Of a stretch of DNA of 64,000 bases, positions 36,661 through 46,730 are shown piece by piece. The notes under the pieces were generated by a model, which had not been told where the DNA came from, ran no database searches, and worked only from the letters and a program-made list of their open reading frames with translations. The stretch comes from Hemibagrus wyckioides (taxonomy: Eukaryota; Chordata; Actinopteri; Siluriformes; Bagridae), in NCBI RefSeq assembly GCF_019097595.1, contig NC_080723.1:17407511-17471510 (forward strand). Reading direction: 5' to 3'. The stretch's first letter is position 1. The number at the start of each line of letters is the position of its first letter. The position numbers were made by a program, and so were the translations under genes.

Positions 36661-37436
36661 CCTCGCAGTAGCACACTATCTCCAGTCCAGAAGAGCATTG
36701 CTTTGCTTAAATGTAATAATACGAGTCAGACTCCAGAGCCATTATAGATCACGGTACCTGATAAATCCTTCAAACTGCAGAATTGATACTCGAGCTGCCG
36801 GTGATTGGGTCTGCTAATCCAGAGGAGTAATCATGTGACCCAGAAGGAGTTTGGATTGGCCCACAGCACAGCTTTTACACCTTAAATCTGCTCCGTAAGT
36901 GATGCTAATGCCCATGGCGGAGTCGTTTAGCAAATAAAAACAACCCAGTTTTTTTAGTTTGCGACCAGTAATTTTTTTCAAGGGGGAATCCGTGATGAGG
37001 CGAAGCTCGAGAACATGATGTGTCTGGCTAGGAGCCATTAATGTGAAGTTCCCAGCTGCTGGCTCTGATGAGTGAGTGCTGTTGGAGCATTATGCAGGGT
37101 GCAGGGTGTGTGTTCCCTCACTCTCCGAGTGGCAGACGGCTGTTTTGTCTGAAATGTAGCCGTCTTTGCACCTGAGAGCTGAACGGCGTCTGCGATGACT
37201 CTATACATCCCCCGGTGTAAAGGAGCCATGTGCATTTCTTTCAGCTCACTGAATTATGTATAAACTCTTCTGGTAATCATGGTGGCGTCTGTACTGTGAG
37301 CACACGGCCGCTTATTTCAGTTTTACCACCTTTTTTTGTTGTTTTTATTTTTTATTGTTTTTATTACTTGCATGCTTAGAGAGTCATTCACGTAGGATGC
37401 AGGAATGTGACCTGTTTCAGTGTACATTCAGAATCC
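36661..37436 (+). other. enox2 intron
   Basis: Unique sequence between two low-complexity blocks. T-rich around 37321-37365. No exon recognised. Confidence 0.55.
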
Positions 37437-37852
37437 TAATACACACCTTATTACACTCTATTCACACTTTATTACACGTAATACACACTTTATTACACTT
37501 AATACACACTTTATTATACTTAATACACACTTTATTATACTTAATACACACTTTATTACACTTAATACACACTTTATTATACTTAATACACACTTTATTA
37601 CACTCTATACACACTTTATTACACTTAATACACACTATTATACTTAATACACACTTATACTTAATACACACTTTATTACACTTAATACACACTTTATTAT
37701 ACTTAATACACACTTTATTATACTTAATACACACTTTATTACACTCTATACACACTTTATTACACTTAATACACACTATTATACTTAATACACACTTATA
37801 CTTAATACACACTTTATTACACTTAATACACACTTTATTATACTTAATACAA
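37437..37852 (+). repeat. 21-bp minisatellite with a 141-bp higher-order unit
   Basis: About 20 units of the type ACACTTTATTACACTTAATAC. From about 37602 the pattern repeats with a 141-base period: five 21-base units, one of 19 and one of 17, marked by CACTCTATAC at 37601 and 37742. The open frames on both strands encode the repeat (IHTLLHL...) and are not genes. Confidence 0.97.
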
Positions 37853-37883
37853 AACTTCACTTGCCTTGAAGGTCTTTTTTCTA

Positions 37884-37887
<4 letters not shown>

Positions 37888-37914
<27 letters not shown>

Positions 37915-37986
37915 CCCCCTTCCCTTTTCTCCCTCTCTTACACCCTTCTCTTTTAATCACTTTCTTTTTCCTTCCTCGCCAACCAC

Positions 37987-38046
<60 letters not shown>

Positions 38047-38182
38047 GTCTCTTCTCATCTCTTTCTTTCACTTCCTTTCTTGTTCTCTAACATTCTCTTC
38101 TCTCTCTCTCTCTCTCTGTTTCTATCTCTCTCTCCCCGCATTCTTTCTTTCTGTCTCTTCCTCACCTTATTCTGTCACTCGC

Positions 38183-38246
<64 letters not shown>

Positions 38247-38400
38247 TTTCTTTACCTCTAAGTCACTTGCTCTTGCTCTCGCTCTCTCGCTCTCTTTCCT
38301 TCTGTCTTTCCTTCTATTTTAACTTCTTTCTCTCTTCCTTTCTTTCTCTTTTTCTTCCTGTCTCTTTCTCACCTCTTTCTTTGCCACTTCATGGGACCTG
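37888..38400. repeat. Second pyrimidine tract with (CTTT)n arrays
   Basis: Almost pure C and T, with CT at 37888-37914, CTTT at 37986-38047 and again at 38188-38247, and mixed TTCC or CTTCC text between. The 371-aa frame ending at 38470 crosses this tract and the 21-bp array and is spurious. Confidence 0.96.
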
Positions 38401-39111
38401 TTTTTTTGTAAAGTCAGACTTTTTTTTTTTTAACAGTCTCAGTACAAAACTTTTCCTTTCTTTGATTTGAAACTCTTTTCCTATTCCTGCTAATTTCGCA
38501 TCTAATCTTTTCCGTCTGAATTTCTTTCCCTCTCGGAACGATCACCTGCAGATAGCTACGTCTGGCTAATACATCTCTCAGCATGATGTCCCGAACAACA
38601 CGTATATGCAATGTAGGAACTCCGAACGGTTCTCTGCTGCCGACCCGGACGAGCTAGCCGAGTCACTAATGATGTGTCGCTGCTTACTGATTGCTTTTTG
38701 TTAACTCACGCAGGTTTGAGGTGGGATAAGTTGCACCGCCGTCTTATCCTGAAACAGCCCTGATGTGCTCTGAGACACACTAAAAAAACATTCTGCTTAT
38801 GTAAAATGGGCCACTGGCGTTAAACTGGAGCTCAAAACTGATTAGCGGCTTCATCTGGACAAAAGTTCAGATGGAAAATTGCAGTGCAAATTGCTCTTGT
38901 TCTGTCCAGAGATCTGACCAGAGATCTGACCAGAGGTTTATGCTCCATGCCTGAATCCTGAATCTGTGTTTGAAGGAATTGCAGCTGCAGAGGTAACAAA
39001 ATATTACTTAAAAGTATTAATAAAAAGACACGTGCCGAAAGTATGTTAGTAAATAAATTAACGACTTTTTAAATGACCCCTCGGTATCAATAAGCGTACA
39101 GTTTGTTCAGG
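38401..39111 (+). other. enox2 intron
   Basis: Unique sequence. A short tandem CAGAGATCTGAC duplication occurs at about 38909-38932. No exon recognised. Confidence 0.55.
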
Positions 39112-39320
39112 GTTAGGATCTACTTCCTTCCACTCTCCACCCAGCATTCCCAGGATAAGTACAGGCTCCATGGCAACACTCTAACCCTAACACTCTTACT
39201 TATTTCCTGTAATCCTGGTCGGAGTGGATCTGGAGCCTGTTCTGGAAAGCTGGCATTGACTAGAGCACCAATCCATCACAAGGCACTTTGCATACACACA
39301 CACACACACACACACGCACA
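39112..39320 (-). mobile_element. Dispersed retroelement-tail-like repeat, reverse orientation
   Basis: Read on the minus strand, it shows the order of the 13362 and 58737 repeats: a GT run, TGTGATGGATTGGTGCTC, a CAG-rich link, and GGCTCCAGATCCACTCC. On the plus strand these appear as CACCAATCCATCACAAGGC and GGAGTGGATCTGGAGCC. The CA run is at 39297-39314. Confidence 0.65.
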
Positions 39321-39344
39321 CTTTTTACACATTTACTCAATTGC

Positions 39345-39566
39345 TACTGTTAGGGAACTGGTGGCTCTAATGGTAGGTTTCTTGCCTACCATGCAGAAGG
39401 CTCGGGTTTGATTCCCAGCCAGTGCCCAAACTCCAGCCACTGGATGCAGTGCCAGTCCCAAGCCTGGATAAAATGGGAGGGTTGCATCAGGAAGGGCATC
39501 CTGTGCCAAGTTGTTGTGCAGACCAGTTGGTCACGTAGGGGGCAGCCGAAAGATCAACAACAACTC
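39345..39566 (+). mobile_element. tRNA-derived SINE, second family, plus strand
   Basis: Starts with TGGTGGCTCTAATGGTAGG (A-box-like) and GGCTCGGGTTTGATTCCCAG (B box close to GGTTCGANTCC), about 40 bases apart. The body, with GGATAAAATGGGAGGGTTGC, AGGAAGGGCATCCTGTGCC and GGGGCAGCCGAAAGATCAAC, ends in ACAACAAC. This is the build of a known fish tRNA SINE family distinct from the one at 6107. Confidence 0.82.
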
Positions 39567-39599
39567 AATTGCTGCTGTTGCTGTTTTTACACACGTCAA

Positions 39600-39985
39600 A
39601 CTGCTACAAATTGCTGCTATAAAGAAGTGTATATGTTTACAAGAATTCTCTTTCTTTACAGTTCTCATATTTTGCACATTGCATTCTATACCAAATACAA
39701 AATGTATAACTGTTTGGCACTATTTTGCGTATCTGTGCTCTATTGTTTTGTTTTGTATTGTCTTTTGGTCTTGCATTGTTTGCACTAGGTTGCAAACGTT
39801 GCACTTTATATAGCTAGGACAACTTACTTTCAGTCCTTAGCTCTGTGTTGTTTTGTAGCTCTGTGTTGTTTTGTGTAGCATCATGGTCCTGGAGAAACGT
39901 AGTCTCATTTCACTGGGTACTGCGTCAGCTATATATGGTTGAAATGACAATAAAAAGCTTCTTGACTTGACTTGTCTTGAAACAC
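39600..39985 (+). mobile_element. Retroelement 3' end-like repeat, plus strand
   Basis: Contains GCACTTTATATAGCTAGGAC, CTTTCAGTCCTTAGCTCTG, ATGGTCCTGGAGAAACG, CTCATTTCACTGGGTACTGC, TATATGGTTGAAATGACAAT and then AAAAGCTTCTTGACTTGACT. A reverse copy of the same block is present at 42045-42210. The polyadenylation-like AATAAA and the TTGACTTGACTTG tail suggest the 3' end of a non-LTR element or a SINE derived from it. Small frames across it are not genes. Confidence 0.8.
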
Positions 39986-40374
39986 ACACACACACCTGTT
40001 CATAGGTTCACACCTAGCAATTTATTGCAGGAAGTCTGCCTAGCAGCGTGTTTTTAGAAGTATGAGGAATCCCAGACGGACTCGGTGACGCACATAGACA
40101 GTAACCTGAGCTCAGGATCGGAATCACAAACCCTAGAGCTCTGAGGCTGCAACTCTCGTCTGCTGCACCTAGTCCTAATTAATTCATTCAAAACCCAAAA
40201 GCTAAGAATAACAAGAGAATCCTTCCTCACCAGAGTCTCTAATGATGATCTTTAAATGTCTCTAAAGGTCTCCAACTGGATGTTGGAACAATTCAAGATG
40301 TCCCGCGCTCACGCCTCGCCTTGCAGCTTTCCATCCTGTAACTAGAAACGCTAATCAAATAAATACTCGTCTCA

Positions 40375-40760
40375 GCCCCGGTGTCGATATCATCTCATAC
40401 GCCGGGTAAGTCGAACGTCTCGATAGCGTAATTACTCGTGTAATCACGCTCCTTCCGAGCCGAATCAAGCCACAGGGAATCCATATCCGCGTCGACGAGG
40501 ATCGAATTCGCATGAGCCGGGAGCACGAGACGGAAGGAAAAGTTCCTTCAGAGCAGCAGAACATCTCCTATCAAAGTCTAGCCTTCATATTTCAGAGCTG
40601 AGTCGACGTGTTCGACGCCCTGGGAGAACACCTGATATCTCTATTACTGTCAGTCACCACAGTGTTCTCCAGAAGCGCAGCCTCTTGCCGCCTGAATGCA
40701 AAATCTGCTTCATATCTACACGCCGGGAGACGTAGCTCAGCGAGGGGTTTCGCAGCGGTA
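40375..40760. other. CpG-dense intronic patch, possible regulatory element
   Basis: I count about 21 CpG between 40378 and 40533, with more at 40601-40620 and 40719-40755, in a window where CpG is otherwise sparse. Examples are GTAAGTCGAACGTCTCGATA and TCCGCGTCGACGAGGATCG. No exon, core promoter motif or repeat family was recognised. It may be an unmethylated enhancer or alternative promoter region. Confidence 0.4.
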
Positions 40761-41683
40761 CTGGAAAATATCACGCTGCTTGTTTTACGCTTCTCTTTTC
40801 AAGGTCATGCAACAAAAGACCCGATGTTAATGAGGCTTTCAGGAAGTGCCTATCAACAGGCGTTACAGTCTAATGCCCGCATGCATTAGCTGTTTAAAAT
40901 CTCTCACGTCTCCGGGCCGGGCAGCTCAGCTTTTCTCCTTTATTTTATTTTTTTTCCAGAAAGAAAAGGAGCTTCACGACGAAGGTTTAACAGACACGTT
41001 TCATTTAAAACCACAAATTATGCAGCGCAGACAAGACACGGTTCCCCCTCTCTCTCTCTCTCTCACACCCGCCTAATCATCAGGTGTCAAATTATTCCTT
41101 CCTCAACACAGCTCTGCCTTAATTTGAAGCTAAACGTGCCTCATTTACACAATAATATATATCCCTTCCAAAAGTCTCTTCTTTTTTTCTTTTTTTTCTT
41201 TTTCTTCCTTTCTGTATAATCATGCCCTTGTGTACCGACACATTTCTATGGCGGTGTAAAAGTCTGACATTATTTGCTCAGCTCCGAGGTAAACAATAAT
41301 GAGATGACGTGGCATGTTCGTTATAGTCATTAGCAGGAAGATGGCTGATGTGGAGGTAAGGATTAGGAGGGAAATGATCTGTCTATCCTGCTGCGTGTTA
41401 TGTAACGGTTCTCTTTGTAGTAGTCGGTGATGAACCCGTCTGGCTCCGGCGATCAGGGAAGTGTCCTGGAAACCCGAGGACTAAGACCAGCTACAGTAAT
41501 GTGGCCTTTAGCTGTTAAGAGCTTTGTGGGCTGTAAAATAAATTTCCCCACACCTTTCTTTTACTGCATGAGGACCTTCAAGCAGGGTGCCGCTGACGGC
41601 TTTATTGAGAGTGTGTGTGTGTATTAAAAACACACTGAAAGTTAAGTCTGCACAATATTCAGTCCCCTGAGGAGTTTTTCAAG

Positions 41684-41717
<34 letters not shown>

Positions 41718-42044
41718 CTTTTCAGAAAACTAGTTGGCAAAATTGCAAGCACAAGATTCATCTACCAGTGAAAACACACATGTAATCACTTCATTTCAGA
41801 GGCTGTGAATGGAAGAGGGTTTTGTTGAATGCGTGTTGTGATGTCAGACGACACGAATCTGAGAAAATTTTGCTGTAATTTCGAAAAAAATACAATAAAT
41901 CGAAGGATGAATATGTTGTTTGTTAAGCATTGGGCTCTGAAATAGTGATATAAAAGAACAGGAGAAGTTGAACAAGCTTTTGTGTGTGTGTGTGTGATGT
42001 CAGACTTTCCATATCTTTTCTGTGAATGTTCTGATAAATTGTGG
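40761..42044 (+). other. enox2 intron
   Basis: Unique sequence with a CT run at 41048-41063 and a poly(T) tract at about 41690-41717. No exon recognised. Confidence 0.55.
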
Positions 42045-42210
42045 AAGCTTTTATTGTCATTTCAACTATATATGGCTGAATGAAACGTCTCTCCAGGACC
42101 CTGATGCTACATAAAACAACACAGAGCTAAGGACTGCAAGTAAGTTGTCCTAGCCATATAAAGTGCATCGTGTGCAAACAGTGCAAGACAAAAAGACGAT
42201 ACAAACAAAA
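42045..42210 (-). mobile_element. Retroelement 3' end-like repeat, reverse copy
   Basis: Reverse complement of the core of 39600-39985: AAGCTTTTATTGTCATTTCA, ACTATATATGGCTGAATGA, CTCTCCAGGACCCTGATGC, CAGAGCTAAGGACTGCAAG and GTCCTAGCCATATAAAGTGC occur in reversed order. It is about 2.1 kb from the forward copy, so the pair forms a large inverted repeat. Confidence 0.85.
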
Positions 42211-42802
42211 TCACACCAACTAGCATGCTTTTGTCTGACAGAAGTCATATCTGGTGTGGTCTCCTGTGGTTGTATCTCATCCACCTCAAGGTTTAAATTG
42301 TTCTGAGATGCTTCTCTGCTCACCGGGGTTGTAACGAGTGGTTATTCGAGTTCCTGAAGCCTTCCTGTCAGCCTCACGGTCTCTCTCATTAATAAGGTTA
42401 CAGGAACATGTCTGCCTGTAGATCTGCTGCTCACTGGGAGTAACACAATGACTGATATGATGTGCACTCTCCCAATCTATATCATGCATATCATGTGCAA
42501 TATCTTGTCTTCAATTTCTTGCACCATTCTGTGTATTTCTTGAGTTTCTGAAACCAAGTATCAAACCAGCATCTGTGATGAACACTCAGTCACTCAGAGC
42601 ACAATTTATCTTCATCCTGATGGTGATGTGAACCTTAACTGAAGCTCTTAACATGGATGTGTATGAGATTATGTGCTTCACCTGCTGCTGATGCTGATGC
42701 TGCCACGTGATTGGCTGATTGGATAGTTACAGGAGTGTTAAAAAAAAAAAAAGTGTTGGTTTCTTATAATAGTGTGTTTAGTGTTTTATTTCTCTTATAC
42801 CA
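42211..42802 (+). other. enox2 intron
   Basis: Unique sequence. A GATGCTGATGCTGAT-like triplet run occurs near 42688 and poly(A) at 42740-42752. No exon recognised. Confidence 0.55.
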
Positions 42803-42806
42803 TAAC

Positions 42807-42849
<43 letters not shown>

Positions 42850-42869
42850 TTTATGGTTTTATACCATGC

Positions 42870-42906
<37 letters not shown>

Positions 42907-42976
42907 GTTTTATACCATGCCAAACTCTCTCTCCTTCTGTCTCTCTCTGTCTCTCTCTCTGGTTTTATACCATAAC

Positions 42977-43027
<51 letters not shown>

Positions 43028-43047
43028 TTTATGGTTTTATACCATGC

Positions 43048-43104
<57 letters not shown>

Positions 43105-43217
43105 GTTTTATACCATGCCAAACTCTCTCTCCTTCTGTCTCTCTCTGGTTTTATACCATAACAATTCTCTCTCTCTCTCCTTCTTTCTTTCTTTCCTGTA
43201 TCTTTTATACCATAACA
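42803..43217 (+). repeat. Compound CT array with interspersed TTTATACCATRMCAA units
   Basis: Long CT runs alternate with short spacers of two kinds, TTTTATACCATGCCAA and TTTTATACCATAACAATT. The pattern of about 170-190 bases is present at least twice (CATAACAATT near 42802, 42971, 43158 and 43211). The Ser-Leu open frames at 42711-43244 are repeat artefacts. Confidence 0.95.
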
Positions 43218-46011
43218 ATTTTGTCATTAATTAATGCCCTATAAATGTATATTTTTTATACATTTATGCTACATTATAAATTTATACAGTAGTTATAAAA
43301 GAGCCTCTATTTTTCTCTCTCCTGTTTTGTGCATAAAAAATGTTACAAATCCCTGACACTGGAGACTCCTTCCATAAGTAGAAAAACATCCTCTTATAGA
43401 AATCTTCACCATATCAGTGATTTAAAATATTTTTTCATTAAACAATAACAGCTCATTTTATTTAAAATCTATTTAGTCCACCATTGAAGTCTTCCTGAAA
43501 CAACAACAACATACTAATAAAAAGCTGCCGGCGTTTCTGTTAGCGCTGCTGTAATAGAAAAGAAATCAAAATCTCCTGCCTAATCAGAATGGAGGCTTGG
43601 ACAGTCAGCACTGTGGTGTAAAATCAGTATAAAGACTATCGACGCCTCTGTCACAAGAGCTGCATCTTATTTCTTGCAGAGCTCAAATTATCTCCTCACA
43701 CTAAAGACGCTTCTGGCAACCGATCTGGCGATCCGTTCGCTTTAGTAGCGAAGGGAAGAATAGAGACGATGCCGCTATGACAACAATCTGTCCTGTCAAT
43801 CACAGGCTGATGAGAACGCGGATCTAGCGAACGAGGCAGCTGTTATACAAAACTTTTAGTCGTGTTAATTAAAGTTTCCAAACGATGATTCAGTGTGAAT
43901 GCTGGGGATGTGTCTGGATGTTGGGTTGCTTTCACAAAGTAAATACAGTTAACCCTTTTTAACCAGTATACTGGCTTTCCAGTATGGCAGCAGAATGGGA
44001 CGGGCCATTTTCAATCAAACAAATAATTTTATTGTCTGATATTGAAATGAGTCATTTCAGTGTGTTTATCCCTCTGTTGGATAACCTTGCACAGTGGTTA
44101 TTGATCAAATTTGAGCTGCTTTTTAGATGCAGCATCTCCGAGAGCAGAAATGGGCTTAATATCAGCATTTGTGTGGAAAAAAATAACTTGTTTATTTCAT
44201 GAACATAATGCTCCTTGTAGGAAATATTTACAAATTCTTAAAGCTCCAAGTGTCTACTTTCATAGCCATTAACCCCTAGTGAAGAGTGTGACATGACAAA
44301 GACATTCAATGCCAAACATGGACACAATAAACCAGGAAGAAATTCCTTTTTTCTTTTTTTTGATTAATAGAGTTAAAGGTCTCTCGGTCACTCCACACTG
44401 ACACCATGTCCTAGTAGGTAGCGAGGAAGCGAGGCTAAATGAAGGCTAGTCTAATATCAATCTTAGGTTTTATTTTTTACATCAGTGCAATTGTGTGAAA
44501 GTGCTCCATGGGTCACCTCCGTTTTCCCATTCTCTTTTAATCCATTAATTGTGGCGCAGAAGTTCAAACAGGTCCCATTGCCTCGGAGCTCAGGGTTTGC
44601 TTTAGCATCCAGACCCTTCTTCATCTCTCTGATTCGTTACATTTAGCTGCTTCATCACTCTTGGCAGGAAATATGACTCATTCCCTAAAGGAAGTCACTA
44701 TTTTGGCTGCCTAGGAAGTGATAGAGCTTCAATTCCTTTCCAGAAAAAAACCCTGTTTATTAATTCAGGGGGAAAAAAATCTTTGTCAACACTTTCTTCA
44801 CTTTCACCCCCCCACACACACACACACACACTTGGCTATGCTTGTAGAAGGAAATGGCAGTCTGCTTCTTGTATTATTCAATTAGAGCATAGTTAATATT
44901 TTATCAGAGTGTTTGAACCTGTTGGACCTGTGTCTCAGCTCTTTAGAAGCTTTAATGTCCAAGCTAATCTTATACTGCTCTAAGAAGTGGCTCAGTGTTT
45001 ACCCAGCTTAAATATCTGCACACTCAGGGGCTTTTTCCCTGATACTCTGCCAGAATTTCTGAATACGCCTCAGAGTTTTCTCAAGGAGAGATCTTTCCGT
45101 CAATCTAGGAATGGAACCTCGCCGATGCAAAACGGCGTACGGATTCTTAAATACTTCATTATTTATCGTGTTGTTATTTTTTGGGGCATGCAGTACATCG
45201 CTTTCCGAGTGAATAAAACAAAATGTGTTAGAGGGATTACTTCGAAACCGAAGCTTTAAATACTTAAAACGTAAACACAGCCCTGACAACAGAGGCTCTT
45301 TCCAAAAAATAAATAAATCAATTAAAATAAACATTACACTTTAAAGAAAACATCATATGAATAATTAGACAGGGTTTTTTTTATTTTTATTTTTATTTTT
45401 ATTTTTATTTTTTTTGCATGGAGTGTCAGCTACTGTATAAAAGTCCCTTTGTAAGCTGTTATGAAAGAAAGGACAGCATATAAGAACAGAGCCTGGATGC
45501 AGTCACTTCTGCTGCTATAGGAAAGTAATCAACAACTTCTGACCAATCAGGTTCGAGAACTGAGCCTCGTTGTAAGTGTAAATAGAAGTAAGGTCCAAAA
45601 GCACAGAAGGCTTTAAAGGAAATTCTACAAGATGGCAGTTTTAACTAACATCAGTATCATATCGCACTCTATACATATGTACTCCCTTCAGACAAAACAA
45701 GAGTTTGAACGTTGTTGTAAATAACAAAAGAATGAAACGTAAAAGATATTAATAGGAAAAGAAAAAACAAAATGATGACAGTTTGTGATCCTTTGCCTCT
45801 ATAAATCATGCCTCCAAGCTCGTTTCTTTCTCAGAGAATCATCAGTTGTAAAACTTTTCCATTGTAGCCTCGCTGGAATTTTTGTTTAGTTTCAGAATAT
45901 ACACACATTTCAGTTTTAGCAAATATTTACATTTTTTCCGCATTTAGAATCCATGGGGGATGCAAAAAGTCGAGAATGCGAATGAAATGTGATGGGGGGG
46001 GGGGGGTTACG
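43218..46011 (+). other. enox2 intron
   Basis: Mostly unique sequence with a CA run at 44812-44829, a (TTTTTA)n run at 45376-45411 and a poly(G) run at 45994-46005. No exon recognised. Confidence 0.55.
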
Positions 46012-46154
46012 GTGTAGTTTTAGTTTAGTCCATATAACTGAAAAAATCAAAGAAATAAATAATAGAAGGTGAAGACCTGGGATGAATAGATGGGTATTAT
46101 GGCACAGTAGTACTGTATCTCAAATACAAAAATACCAGGTGCATGGGAGGGAGG

Positions 46155-46192
<38 letters not shown>

Positions 46193-46333
46193 AATCCATA
46201 TAACTAAAAAAAATCAAATAAATAAATAATAGAAGGTGAAAACATGGGATGAGTAGATGGGTATTATGGCACAGTAGTACTGTATCTCAAATACCCAAAT
46301 ACCAGTTGCATGGGAGAGAGGGATTAAAGGGGG

Positions 46334-46383
<50 letters not shown>

Positions 46384-46530
46384 AAGAGAGTGTTTAGTCC
46401 ATATAACTAAAAAAAATCAAATACATAAAAAATAGAAGGTGAAAACATGGGATGAGTAGATGGGTATTAAGGCCCAGTAGTACTGTATCTCAAATACCCA
46501 AATACCAGGTGCATGGGAGGGAGGGATTGA

Positions 46531-46564
<34 letters not shown>

Positions 46565-46730
46565 GTTTAGTCCAGATAACTAAAAAAATCAAATACATAA
46601 ATAATAGAAGGTGAAAACATGGGATGAGTAGATGGGTATTATGGCACAGTAGTACTGTATCTCAAATACCCAAATACCAGGTGCATGGGAGGGAGGGATT
46701 AAAGGAGAGAGAGAGAGAGATGAGTTTTAC
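46012..46730 (+). repeat. Tandem array of about 165-200-bp units with GA runs
   Basis: Four similar units follow each other. Each starts TTTAGTCCATATAACTGAAA or close to it, continues with AATAGAAGGTGAA, GATGAGTAGATGGGTATTA, CACAGTAGTACTGTATCTC and CAGGTGCATGGGAGGGAGGG, and ends in a GA run of variable length. Starts are near 46022, 46189, 46391 and 46564. Length differences come mainly from the GA runs. Confidence 0.95.

Noticed and set aside
36066..36698. 201-aa Ser/Leu-rich and 129-aa Arg/Glu-rich open frames
   Set aside because: Both are translations of the pyrimidine tract. No start context, splice sites or sequence complexity support a protein.
37355..38470. 371-aa open frame, the longest in the window
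   Set aside because: It reads through the 21-bp minisatellite and the CTTT arrays. The unit lengths happen to keep the frame open. No recognisable domain.
40608..40889. 93-aa frame in the CpG-dense patch as a first exon
   Set aside because: No donor site fitting phase 1 and no similarity to ENOX N-termini. CpG-rich sequence lengthens open frames by chance.
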